Assembly: GCA_025352125.1 (NCBI GenBank)
Contig: JANXTZ010000066.1
Location: 1-57,864, forward strand
Reading direction: 5' to 3'
Length of the DNA stretch: 57,864 bases
From: Deinococcales bacterium
GTDB lineage: Bacteria; Deinococcota; Deinococci; Deinococcales; JAAFIG01
Shown: one piece after another, positions 16,441 to 24,603 of the stretch
Numbering within the stretch: the first letter of the stretch is position 1
Layout: each line of letters begins with the position of its first letter
Made by a program: the position numbers and the translations under genes
Notes under the pieces: model-generated
The model's input: the letters and a program-made list of their open reading frames with translations, nothing else
What the model was told of the DNA's origin: nothing
The model's database searches: none

Positions 16441-16456
16441 TTCGACGCGCGTCGAA
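16441..16456. promoter_or_regulatory. perfect 16-bp palindrome, candidate ArsR-type operator
   Basis: TTCGACGCGCGTCGAA is a perfect palindrome in the divergent region between the ArsR-type gene and the flavin reductase gene. A regulator dimer bound here could control both directions. The pairing with this regulator is inferred from position. Confidence 0.55.
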
Positions 16457-16472
16457 ACAACTTGTTCTGGCT

Positions 16473-16511
16473 TGTGGATAAGCTCGAGCCTGTGGATAAC
16501 CCTGTGGACAA
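16473..16511 (+). promoter_or_regulatory. three tandem DnaA-box-like sequences
   Basis: TGTGGATAA (16473-16481), TGTGGATAA (16491-16499) and TGTGGACAA (16503-16511) lie in direct order. The first two are exact complements of the classic box TTATCCACA and the third differs at one base. They overlap the candidate GTG starts of the flavin reductase gene. They may be DnaA sites (regulation or titration) or a chance product of repeated GTG GAY codons. Confidence 0.4.
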
Positions 16512-17103
16512 ATCAATCGTCATCGCGCCGAGCATCTTGTATTTCGGCACGCCCATCACGCTCATCAGCACGGTCAACCAACTGGGAGAGGCGAACATCT
16601 CACCGATCTCGAGTTCCTGGGCGTTGAGGAACCGCTTGATGCTTGGCTTTGGCATCGACGCCCAAGGTTTTCTCAACATGCAGCAAAACCGCGAATGCGT
16701 GATCAACGTCGCCAGTCCAGAAAATCTTGAAGGCATTGGAAAAATAGCCGACACCACTGGGCGCAATCCACCTTTGATCGTCGGGCGAGAATACCGTTTT
16801 GAAGCCGACAAATTCGCTTTGGGCGGTTTTACAAAGCTCGAGTCTGATTGTGTCGCCCCGCCGCGAATCGCCGAATGCAAACTGCAACTCGAGGCTCGGG
16901 TACTGGCAATTCACTTGCTGGCTGGCGATTGTGGACTTGCCGCCGTCGAAACCCAAGTGGTGCGGGTTCATGCCCATCCTGATATTGTTGTACCTGACAC
17001 AAACCACATCGACCCGCAACAATGGCATCCATTGTTTTACGTGTTTCGACATTATTTCAGCACGGGCGCACGCCTGGGCAAGAATTCCTGGGCGGAGATT
17101 TGA
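16492..17103 (+). CDS. flavin reductase-like FMN-binding protein
   Basis: A protein of about 203 residues with the flavin reductase (DIM6/NTAB) pattern: ILYFGTPITLISTVN, then NISPISSSWALRNRLMLGF for the FMN site, then NRECVINVASPE. Such proteins bind FMN and reduce flavin for a partner oxygenase, or act on their own. The start is uncertain: GTG codons at 16474, 16492 and 16504 all precede the domain. A TAAGCT box 7 nt before 16492 makes that a possible leaderless start. The gene overlaps the MFS gene, so they form an operon divergent from the ArsR-type regulator. Confidence 0.8.
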   Translation: MDNPVDKSIVIAPSILYFGTPITLISTVNQLGEANISPISSSWALRNRLMLGFGIDAQGFLNMQQNRECVINVASPENLEGIGKIADTTGRNPPLIVGREYRFEADKFALGGFTKLESDCVAPPRIAECKLQLEARVLAIHLLAGDCGLAAVETQVVRVHAHPDIVVPDTNHIDPQQWHPLFYVFRHYFSTGARLGKNSWAEI

Positions 17104-18272
17104 ACACCACACCCTCAACTCGAGCTTTGCTGACCGCGCTGGGATTGGCGTTTGGTCCGACGGTGGCGCTCGGCTTTGCGCGTTTCGCCTATGCGCTGCT
17201 GCTGCCCGCCATGCGAGCCGAATTGCACTGGACGTACTCGTTGTCTGGCGGCATCAACACCGCCAACGCTTTGGGCTATCTGGTCGGCGCAATTATTGCC
17301 ACGCCAGCCATGCGAATGTTCGGTACGAAACTCGCGTTTGTTGCCGCCTTGTTCGTGACCGCACTGGCACTGATCGGACTTGGACTGAGCGACCATTACG
17401 TTTGGTTGATGCTGGCTCGAGGGTTAGCGGGAGTTGGCGGCGCAATCATTTTTATTGCCGGCGGCGCACTGACCAGCCATGCCGCCTCGAGCGCCCCACC
17501 AAGGTTGGCGGGTTTGATGCTGACCACGTATTACGCTGGCGCAGGATTCGGAATTTTCCTGTCGGGCATCAGCCTGCCCTTTGCGCTGGCTGCCAACACC
17601 AACTGGCGCACGCTTTGGGTCATTCTGGGCTTGGCAAGTTTCGCCGTCAGTGTCATCTCGAGTTACACAGCTTGGGGCTTGAAAACCCATCAAACGCAAG
17701 TCGCCACGGCTGGAACATGGTCGGCTCGAGGTTTGATGCTGCCGTTTTTTGCATACGCCTGTTTTGCATTGGGCTACATCGCATACATGACATTTTCGGT
17801 GGCGTTCATCAAAGCAAACGGCGCAACAACGCTGCAAATTGCTGTTTTCTGGGCGACCCTCGGGCTGGCTGCCATGCTCGCACCCAGGGTTTGGAGCGTC
17901 CCGATCACCCGTTGGCGCGGCGCTCGAGGGATGGGGAGCGCCATGACCAGTTTGGCATTCGGGGCTGGATTGCCGCTCATCTCGAGTCAATTTGTGGTGA
18001 TGCTGGTTTCGGCGGTGTTGTTCGGCGGGTCGTTCTTGTCGGTGGTGGCATCGACCACGGCACTGGCGCGGCGCGATTTGCCAGCCAGCGCCTGGAATGC
18101 TGGGATTGCCCTGTTTACCGTGGTCTTCGCGGCTGGGCAAAGTTTTGGACCACTGATTTCTGGGGCGCTCAGCGACGGTGCGGGTGGTTTACGCATCGGT
18201 TTGGCATGGTCGGCGGGAGTGCTGGCGTTGGGTGCGGTGATTGCGTTTGCGCAACCAGCAAAACCCGATTAA
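17100..18272 (+). CDS. MFS transporter (YbfB/YjiJ-like)
   Basis: About 390 residues with 12 predicted membrane segments. The N-terminal region GPTVALGFARFAYALLLPAM and LSGGINTANALGYLVGA is characteristic of the YbfB/YjiJ MFS group. I place the start at TTG 17100, which overlaps the flavin reductase stop (TTGA) and has GCGGAG upstream; an earlier ATG at 17022 lies inside the reductase gene. The substrate is unknown. Linkage to an ArsR-type regulator and a flavin reductase suggests export of a small organic or toxic compound. Confidence 0.88.
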   Translation: MNTTPSTRALLTALGLAFGPTVALGFARFAYALLLPAMRAELHWTYSLSGGINTANALGYLVGAIIATPAMRMFGTKLAFVAALFVTALALIGLGLSDHYVWLMLARGLAGVGGAIIFIAGGALTSHAASSAPPRLAGLMLTTYYAGAGFGIFLSGISLPFALAANTNWRTLWVILGLASFAVSVISSYTAWGLKTHQTQVATAGTWSARGLMLPFFAYACFALGYIAYMTFSVAFIKANGATTLQIAVFWATLGLAAMLAPRVWSVPITRWRGARGMGSAMTSLAFGAGLPLISSQFVVMLVSAVLFGGSFLSVVASTTALARRDLPASAWNAGIALFTVVFAAGQSFGPLISGALSDGAGGLRIGLAWSAGVLALGAVIAFAQPAKPD

Positions 18273-20023
18273 CTATTCCAACCCTCAATTTTTGTCCTTA
18301 ACGCCGCCACTTGCTCGAGCAACCCTCGAGAATCGTTTTGTGATTTCTCGAGCCTTTCGGTTTCAGAGCGAATAAACCTGGTGTACGGCGCACTGGCTTC
18401 GCGCAACCTGGCGGTGGCGCGTTCAGACTCGAGTTTGTGCTCTCGGCTTAAGACCTCGTGTAGCCTGTCGCGCAGGGTGTTGATGCGATTCTCGAGGTCA
18501 CTTTTGGCTTGGGCGCGTTTGCGGGGCAGAATGAACAAACCCAGACTGGCGGCGGCAAGTCCCACCAGAATGCCCGTGAAATCGAGCAGGAAGCTCCCCA
18601 AGACCGATGCAAGGAGTGCCCCAAGTCCCAAGCCCCCAACGCCAGCCACACCCGATTGCAGGATGGCGGTTTGGGCTTCACCCGCCAGACGTTTGCTGAA
18701 CTCCTCGCGGTTAAAGCCTTCAACCTCGTTTTGCACCGAGGTGCCCAAAGTCTCGAGCAAGGCTTTGCGGTCGTAATCAAATTTTGCGCCGCGCAAAAGC
18801 GCCTCTCGGGTGTCTCCATCTGGACTTTCGGTACTGGCTCGAGCGCTCAAGAACGCCATTGTTTCGTCCCAGAATCTGTGGTTTCTTGCCAGAAAACGGT
18901 CGATGATTTCATTGACCCGTCGCTCGAGTTGCACGCCGCTGTCGGCAATCACGGTTTTTTCAAACTCGAGCCGAATCTTGTCGGGGTTTAACAGGTCTAA
19001 AGTTTTGCGAAATCGCAGTTGATCGTCGAGAAAGAGTACGCCGCGTTTTTTCACGCCGTCCAGAATCGTATCCAAACCTTTGGTTTGCGTGTCCAAATCG
19101 GCACTCAAATCTTCTTGATGGACTCTGAGTTGTCGCTCGAGATCGTTCAGGGTTTTGGTGTCGTCGCCCAGAACCTCGAGACTGACCCGCGTGCGTTCCC
19201 TGGCACGTTCGAGCAGCCGTGACGCGACCCCGAGCGGCGAGAGCAATTTCAACCTCGAGCGGTCACGTTCGCCCAGCACTTCGCGCAGGGTGTTCTGCAA
19301 TTGCGTGAAACCCTGATCGCCGCCCTGCTCGAAACGTTTGACGCTGACCATGAACACCTGAGGCGCAGCACCCAAAACCTCTTTGGCGTTGCGGGTCACA
19401 AACACGCGCACCTCCTCGCGGTCAGATTCGCTCTCGAGCAAATCAACTTTGTTGACCACCATCAAGACCTTGCGCGACCAGGCGCGTGAAAGCTCGAGAA
19501 ATTGACGTTCGGATTCGGTGAACGGACGATCCGCGCTGGTCAAAAACAAGACCAGATCGGCACGCGGCAAGAACCCTTCGGTCAGCGCCTGATGCCGCCG
19601 AATCACCGCGTTCGTGCCAGGGGTGTCCACCAATGCCACACCCTCGAGAAACTGGTACGGCAATTCACGGCGCGTCACGAACTCGTCGATGTTCAAGCCT
19701 GGCGTTCCCTCGAGCACATTCGTGTACGGCGCAGATTTGTCGTGCTCGCCATGCACCAAGATACTGATGCGGTCTGTGGTTGGCGTGACGCCCTCCTCGA
19801 GTACATCCGCACCCAAAAGCGCATTCAGCAAACTTGACTTGCCAGCATTGAACTCGCCGACCACCACCAGCAAAAAACTTTCCTCGAGTCCACGCAGTGC
19901 CGCACGGGTTTCTCGGGCGTCCTCCGAGGGTGCGCCGTCGCGGGCGAGCAGTTCGGTGATGTCATTTAACAGCAAACGCTCGGTCGCCAAGGTTTGGAGC
20001 ACTTGAGGTTGCACGAAATTCAT
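18269..20023 (-). CDS. dynamin-like GTPase (bacterial dynamin-like protein)
   Basis: The 584-residue protein has a large GTPase domain with P-loop GEFNAGKSSLLNALLG (about 55-70), switch TPTTDR, G3 motif VDTPGTN and G4 motif NKVD. Long helical coiled-coil regions follow. Near the C-terminus are two membrane-inserting segments (VGGLGLGALLASVLGSFLL and ILVGLAAASLGLFIL), then a final coiled coil. Bacterial dynamin-like proteins remodel or protect membranes under stress. I start at ATG 20023 (MNFVQPQVL); the in-frame start at 20041 adds only six residues. Its 3' end overlaps the convergent MFS gene by 4 bp. Confidence 0.9.
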   Translation of the reverse strand: MNFVQPQVLQTLATERLLLNDITELLARDGAPSEDARETRAALRGLEESFLLVVVGEFNAGKSSLLNALLGADVLEEGVTPTTDRISILVHGEHDKSAPYTNVLEGTPGLNIDEFVTRRELPYQFLEGVALVDTPGTNAVIRRHQALTEGFLPRADLVLFLTSADRPFTESERQFLELSRAWSRKVLMVVNKVDLLESESDREEVRVFVTRNAKEVLGAAPQVFMVSVKRFEQGGDQGFTQLQNTLREVLGERDRSRLKLLSPLGVASRLLERARERTRVSLEVLGDDTKTLNDLERQLRVHQEDLSADLDTQTKGLDTILDGVKKRGVLFLDDQLRFRKTLDLLNPDKIRLEFEKTVIADSGVQLERRVNEIIDRFLARNHRFWDETMAFLSARASTESPDGDTREALLRGAKFDYDRKALLETLGTSVQNEVEGFNREEFSKRLAGEAQTAILQSGVAGVGGLGLGALLASVLGSFLLDFTGILVGLAAASLGLFILPRKRAQAKSDLENRINTLRDRLHEVLSREHKLESERATARLREASAPYTRFIRSETERLEKSQNDSRGLLEQVAALRTKIEGWNS

Positions 20024-20204
20024 GATGGCACAGCGTACCACACGAAATAAAACCTGTTCGGGTCACTATTCTTTAGCGGTTTCTCATTTCAGGCTGGGTA
20101 AAACCTGACAAATCTTCGGCATGATTTGATGTATGGAAGTCTTACAAAAACTGAACGTCCGTGAATCCACGCGCGTCGTCTCTCGAGCGGAAATATCTTG
20201 CATG

Positions 20205-20582
20205 ATGCGTGATTTAAAACTCGAGATCAGCCTGGTCTTGGTGACCCGAAACAATCCCGAAGGCGCGTCTCGAGCCGTGCAGGGTGTTCGGGCGCAACAT
20301 TTTCAAGATTGGGAATTGCTGGTTGTGGACGACGGCAACGGCGCTGGAATCGAGGCGGCACTGAAATTTGCCGACCCTCGCATCAAAGCTTTTCTCAACC
20401 CCGAGCGTGGCGTGCTCAAAGCCAGAAATGCCGGACTCGAGATGGCACTCTCCAAGCGCGTGTTGTACCTGAATGACGACGAAATCTGGGATGACTTGTA
20501 CCTCGAGCGTTGTTTTGTCGCTCAGCAGTTCATGCCCTCATGGTTGATCTCGGGCGTGGCACGATCTCAGGCTGGCAATTGA
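20205..20582 (+). CDS. short GT2-type glycosyltransferase fragment
   Basis: The frame holds the first half of a GT-A family 2 domain: ISLVLVTRNNPEG, DWELLVVDDGNGAG, then RGVLKARNAGLEMA and the acidic YLNDDEIWDD. It stops after about 125 residues, although the family usually exceeds 220, so the acceptor-binding half is missing. ATG 20205 fits the family start and has a TATCTT box 5 nt upstream; an in-frame ATG at 20133 would add 24 residues of no recognisable type. The 3' end overlaps the convergent Nudix gene by 16 bp, which may mark the truncation point. Probably inactive as a transferase. Confidence 0.65.
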   Translation: MRDLKLEISLVLVTRNNPEGASRAVQGVRAQHFQDWELLVVDDGNGAGIEAALKFADPRIKAFLNPERGVLKARNAGLEMALSKRVLYLNDDEIWDDLYLERCFVAQQFMPSWLISGVARSQAGN

Positions 20583-21040
20583 TTCTCGAGGTACAAGGTT
20601 TGATGGTTTAACACCGCAAAAAGGGCTTGCTCGAGCCTTCTGAACATTCTGGGAATCACCAGCGTTTCCAACTCGAGCAGATCAACAAAACGGTACAACT
20701 CGAGTTCTGAAATTGGTAATTTGATGCTCGAAATTTGAATATCACTCAAGATACCGCCATCAAAAACCCACATTAACGCCTCGGTGTAATCCTCGTTTTC
20801 ACTGGTGTAATCCACCACCAGCAAACGCCCAATTTCAATCTCGAGATTCAGTTCTTCAAGCACCTCTCGAGCCGAGCAAGCACGCGGGCTTTCGTTCTCT
20901 TCTGTCACTCCGCCAGGGATTTCCCAGACAGGTTTGTAGATGGGTTGCACGATTAAAATTTGGTTGCTGCTGTTGCGAAACAAACAGCCTGCCGCCATGC
21001 GCTTTTTGGGCAAACTTGCCTGGTACGATTTTCGATCCAT
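20567..21040 (-). CDS. Nudix hydrolase
   Basis: The 157-residue protein contains a full Nudix box GGVTEENESPRACSAREV followed by LEELNLEI, fitting GX5EX7REUXEEXGU. The family hydrolyses nucleoside diphosphates linked to another group, such as oxidised nucleotides or NDP-sugars. Deinococcota carry many Nudix proteins. The substrate cannot be told. AATTCT lies 6 nt before the ATG, consistent with a leaderless message. Confidence 0.9.
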   Translation of the reverse strand: MDRKSYQASLPKKRMAAGCLFRNSSNQILIVQPIYKPVWEIPGGVTEENESPRACSAREVLEELNLEIEIGRLLVVDYTSENEDYTEALMWVFDGGILSDIQISSIKLPISELELYRFVDLLELETLVIPRMFRRLEQALFAVLNHQTLYLENQLPA

Positions 21041-21186
21041 GCTTTGAGAATTTCACGCCAATATGAGCTGCGATGAGGACTTTTTGACAGGACTCGAGAT
21101 GATGAACAACAAAATCTTTACCCAATTTTTGCCAAGTCCTTTTATTCTTTCATTCACGAGATGAACTCGAATCTCGAGGAGGATTT

Positions 21187-22239
21187 ATGCGAAAAAAATA
21201 TTATCTTGCCTTGTCTGGTTTGCTTTGCACAGGTGCGTTGGCGTTGTTGACCTCGCAGATTCAGGCATCCGCCCAAATTCCCGTCGTCAAGACGGCAAGC
21301 GACGCCACCACGCAAAAAGTGGTCGCGGCGGCAAACGCTTTTTTGAAAACGCTGAGTGCAAGCCAACAAAGCAAAGCGCAATTTGCCTGGGGTGATAGCC
21401 AGCAAAAAACCAGATGGTCAAATTTCCCCACGGGTATTTTTCAACGCAACGGTGTTAAACTTGGTGATCTGAGCAGCGCCCAGCAGACGGCATTGTTCGC
21501 ACTTTTGCAGGCTGTTCTTAGCAAAAGAGGCTATGACCAGATTTCTCAGGTCATGGACGGCGATGAAGTTCTCAAAAACACCGAAAGCGGCGGCAACCTG
21601 CTTTTTGGTAAGGCTCTGTATTATGTCTCATTGATTGGTGCGCCAAGCACGACCAGTCCCTGGATTTTGCAATTCGGTGGGCATCACATGGCAATCAACG
21701 CGACAGTCGCGGGTGCGGACATCGTACTGACCCCAAGCCTGACGGGCGGTCAACCGACCAAGTACACTTTAAACGGCAAAACCGTGCAACCAATTGTTGC
21801 TGAACCCACAGCCGCATACAAGCTTCTGACCAGCCTGGACGCGACCCAACAAAAGCAAGCCATCATCGGCTCGAAGTTCATTGATCTGGTGCTCGGACCT
21901 GGACAGGACGGTAAGACCTTGCAAAATGAGGGCATCAAAGGCTCGAGCTTAAACGCGGCGCAACAGGCGTTGCTGACTGCCCTGATCGAAACCCGTGTGG
22001 GACTGGTCAACGACGAGGACGCGAGCGTCAAAATGAAGGAAATCAAAGCCAACCTCGCCAACACCTACTTTGCCTGGAGCGGAGCGGTGGCGGCTGACGG
22101 GGGCGCGTACTTTCGGGTGAGTGCGCCGACCCTGGTGCTCGAGTTTTCACCGCAGAACATGGGGGGCACGCCCAGCAACCACATCCATTCAATGTACCGT
22201 GACCCGACCAACGATTACGGCGTCAACTTGTACAAATGA
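21187..22239 (+). CDS. secreted DUF3500 protein
   Basis: The 350-residue protein has a signal peptide (MRKKYYLALSGLLCTGALA up to about residue 30). Its DUF3500 body shows AFLKTLSASQQSKAQFAW, RNGVKLGDLSSAQQTALFAL, a central LQFGGHHMAINATV and the ending NHIHSMYRDPTNDYG. Several histidines (GGHH, NHIH) could bind metal. The biochemical role of the family is not known to me. A GGAGGA site precedes the ATG. It overlaps the next gene by ATGA and starts a five-gene unit with a HupE-like protein and a two-component system. Confidence 0.85.
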   Translation: MRKKYYLALSGLLCTGALALLTSQIQASAQIPVVKTASDATTQKVVAAANAFLKTLSASQQSKAQFAWGDSQQKTRWSNFPTGIFQRNGVKLGDLSSAQQTALFALLQAVLSKRGYDQISQVMDGDEVLKNTESGGNLLFGKALYYVSLIGAPSTTSPWILQFGGHHMAINATVAGADIVLTPSLTGGQPTKYTLNGKTVQPIVAEPTAAYKLLTSLDATQQKQAIIGSKFIDLVLGPGQDGKTLQNEGIKGSSLNAAQQALLTALIETRVGLVNDEDASVKMKEIKANLANTYFAWSGAVAADGGAYFRVSAPTLVLEFSPQNMGGTPSNHIHSMYRDPTNDYGVNLYK

Positions 22240-22886
22240 AACGCGTCTTGTTGCTTGGTCTGGTCTTGCTGGGGTGGCTGCCGCTGGTTGCGGCGGCTCA
22301 CCCAGCCGACAGTCTGGTGCAGGCGGCGTACATCACCGTAACGCCGCAACAAATCAGGCTCGAGTTGGATTTCACGCCAGGAGAATTGGTGGCAAAAAAC
22401 TTCCTGATCCAACTCGATTTCAACCACGATGACATCATCAGTCCAGCGGAAGTCAACCAATTTTCAAATACTGTACTCGAGAAATTGAGGCTCGAGATGA
22501 ACGGAAAAGCGGTGAAATTGCAACTCGAGTCCAGCCAAATTCCCGAGGTGAAGACGGTCAAACTTGGCGGTGGTCAGTTGCAACTCAATTTGATCGGTAC
22601 ACCCGGTGGGCTGCTTGAGTCAAATCAATTTGTTTTTGACAATCGTTTTCAACCCGTCAAGAGCGCGTACTTGGTCAATGTGTTTGTGCAGTCGGCTGAT
22701 GTCAGAATTCTTTCGCAGCAACGCGACACGCTGCAACAAGAGTTTCGCGTGAACTTCGGGCTGGCAGGCAGCGCCCTGCCAGCCAAAGGTTTTTCGTGGT
22801 GGTGGCTGGGTTTGGCTCTTCCAGTGTTGCTCGGTTTTTTCTGGTTGCCTCGGGTGACCAAACCGCAAAAGGTGGTCAGGTTGTGA
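22236..22886 (+). CDS. secreted, C-terminally anchored protein with an EF-hand-like loop
   Basis: A 216-residue protein with signal peptide MKRVLLLGLVLLGWLPLVA, an extracellular beta-rich domain, a perfect EF-hand-like calcium loop DFNHDDIISPAE (about 65-76), and one C-terminal membrane helix (WWWLGLALPVLLGFFWLP) followed by positive residues. Its N-terminal domain (HPADSLVQAAYITVTPQQIRLE) resembles the extracytoplasmic part of HupE/UreJ-like proteins. Coupled by 4-bp overlaps to the DUF3500 gene before it and the HupE-like gene after it, it is probably part of one envelope complex. Confidence 0.7.
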   Translation: MKRVLLLGLVLLGWLPLVAAAHPADSLVQAAYITVTPQQIRLELDFTPGELVAKNFLIQLDFNHDDIISPAEVNQFSNTVLEKLRLEMNGKAVKLQLESSQIPEVKTVKLGGGQLQLNLIGTPGGLLESNQFVFDNRFQPVKSAYLVNVFVQSADVRILSQQRDTLQQEFRVNFGLAGSALPAKGFSWWWLGLALPVLLGFFWLPRVTKPQKVVRL

Positions 22887-23929
22887 AACTCAGATTTCTC
22901 CTGCTGTCGCTGCTGGTGTTCTCGAGCAGCACCTTTGCCCATACGATTTCGTTCAGCCATCTCAGGCTCGAGCTTGAACAGACCCAAACGCTGGTGCGAC
23001 TCGAGATGCCCGTGCTTGACTTGGCGCGGCAACTGCCAGCGGGGGCGCAATTGCTCGAGAAGAATCGCTTGAACGAATTCAAACCCCAGATTCTCGAGCT
23101 GGTACAAAAGCGTTTCTCGATCAACAATCAAAAGCCTATCCTCACCAATTTTCAACTCGAGCCGCTGCCAATCCAAAAAGAAATTCGCGCCACCTGGACG
23201 ATGCCTGATTTGCAGGAAAACACGGCGTTTCAAATCAAGGTTTTGCTGTTTCCCGACAACAATTTGCACAAAACCTTTTTAGACATTTACCACAATCAAA
23301 CCCTCGAGCAACAAATTATTTTTGACATCCGAAACACTGAGTACAGCTATTCGCCCACCCAACTCCAGGGCATCCTGACAGTGATCTGGAGTTTTATGCT
23401 CGAGGGCATTCACCACATTTTTATCGGACCCGATCACATTTTGTTTATCGTGGGCTTGTTGCTGCTGGGTGGAAATTTGTGGCAACTCCTCAAAATCGTT
23501 TCGCTGTTTACCCTGGCGCACAGCGTCACGCTTGTCCTGGCGACGCTGCATATTCTCAATCCGCCTTCAAGCTTGATCGAACCCGCGATTGCCGCCAGCA
23601 TCGTTTTTGTTGGCTTGCACAGCTTGCGCGGCAGCAAACACGATTGGCGTCAGGTGTTCGCCTTTGCGTTTGGTTTTATTCACGGTTTTGGTTTCGCCAA
23701 CGCCCTGTCCGAGATGGCACTGCCGCAAAATGCTCTTGCGTGGTCTTTGTTTGCCTTTAACCTTGGCGTGGAAATTGGACAGATGTGCATTGTGCTGCTG
23801 GTCGCGCCCTTATTGATGTTACTGCGAAAATACAACCCAAAAAATGTTGTACCCGTCATCCGTGTGGCATCGCTGGCAGTCATCGCCGCCGGTGCGTACT
23901 GGTTTGTTGAACGGGTTACGGGGGCTTAA
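22883..23929 (+). CDS. HupE/UreJ_2-like membrane protein
   Basis: The start is GTG 22883 (GTGA overlap, AAGGTGG site). The 348 residues comprise a signal peptide ending near TFAHTISF, an extracellular domain of about 160 residues, and six or seven membrane segments. These contain the family block EGIHHIFIGPDHILFIVGLLL and histidines in LAHSVTLVLA and FIHGFGFANAL. The HupE/UreJ family is linked to nickel uptake, while this long UreJ_2-like form is widespread without a proven role. Its conserved His residues suggest metal transport or sensing. Regulation by the following two-component system is inferred. Confidence 0.82.
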   Translation: MKLRFLLLSLLVFSSSTFAHTISFSHLRLELEQTQTLVRLEMPVLDLARQLPAGAQLLEKNRLNEFKPQILELVQKRFSINNQKPILTNFQLEPLPIQKEIRATWTMPDLQENTAFQIKVLLFPDNNLHKTFLDIYHNQTLEQQIIFDIRNTEYSYSPTQLQGILTVIWSFMLEGIHHIFIGPDHILFIVGLLLLGGNLWQLLKIVSLFTLAHSVTLVLATLHILNPPSSLIEPAIAASIVFVGLHSLRGSKHDWRQVFAFAFGFIHGFGFANALSEMALPQNALAWSLFAFNLGVEIGQMCIVLLVAPLLMLLRKYNPKNVVPVIRVASLAVIAAGAYWFVERVTGA

Positions 23930-23937
23930 ACTTTTGT

Positions 23938-24603
23938 ATGCGCGTGTTGCTGATCGAAGATGACCAAGAACTGGCTGCCCTGATTTTCGAGGGACTCGCC
24001 AAAGACGGCTTTGAACCCGAACTGGCAAGCAATGCCAAAGAGGGTTTTGCGCTGGCTGGTTTGGGGACTTATGCGGCATTGATCGTGGATGTGATGCTGC
24101 CCGAAGGACAAGATGCGGGTTTTAAAGTGGCGGGGAAATTACGTCAAGCCGACGTTCACACACCAATTCTGTTTTTGACCGCTCGAGCCGACATGAATTC
24201 AAAACTTCAAGGTTTGGAAATTGGCGGCGACGATTACCTGCCCAAACCCTTTGACTTCCGTGAATTACGCGCCCGTTTGCGGTCTTTGGTGCGTCGTTCC
24301 AGCGGTCACTCGAGCAACCGTTTAAATTTACCTGGTGGTTTTGAAGTTCAGTTAGAATCACAGCAGGTTTTTTCTGGGGGCAAAGAGCTGCACCTGACCC
24401 CACGCGAGTACGCGCTGCTCGAGGTTTTCGCTTTGAACCCAGGTCGTATTTTTACCCGAGAAGACCTGATCGAACGCATCTGGTCTGGCGACTCGAGCGT
24501 GACCCCTAAAATTGTTGACGTTTACATCTCGAGTTTGCGCCGTAAACTTTCCGAAACTTTGCTCGAGACGGTACGAGGACGCGGTTACAGGTTGGTTTCG
24601 TGA
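23938..24603 (+). CDS. OmpR-family response regulator
   Basis: The 221-residue protein has a receiver domain with the acidic pair Asp8/Asp9, phospho-acceptor Asp51 (ALIVDVMLP) and a conserved Lys in YLPKPFDF. A winged-helix DNA-binding domain follows (LTPREYALLEVFALNPGRIF, VDVYISSLRRKL, VRGRGYRLV). A TAAACT box formed partly by the preceding gene's stop lies 5 nt before the ATG, so it may also be made from a leaderless internal transcript. It overlaps the kinase gene by GTGA. Confidence 0.95.
   Translation: MRVLLIEDDQELAALIFEGLAKDGFEPELASNAKEGFALAGLGTYAALIVDVMLPEGQDAGFKVAGKLRQADVHTPILFLTARADMNSKLQGLEIGGDDYLPKPFDFRELRARLRSLVRRSSGHSSNRLNLPGGFEVQLESQQVFSGGKELHLTPREYALLEVFALNPGRIFTREDLIERIWSGDSSVTPKIVDVYISSLRRKLSETLLETVRGRGYRLVS

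Noticed and set aside
16462..16491. TTG 16462 as start of the flavin reductase gene
   Set aside because: The added codons are three repeats of Val-Asp from the DnaA-box-like sequence, outside the family domain, with no ribosome site.
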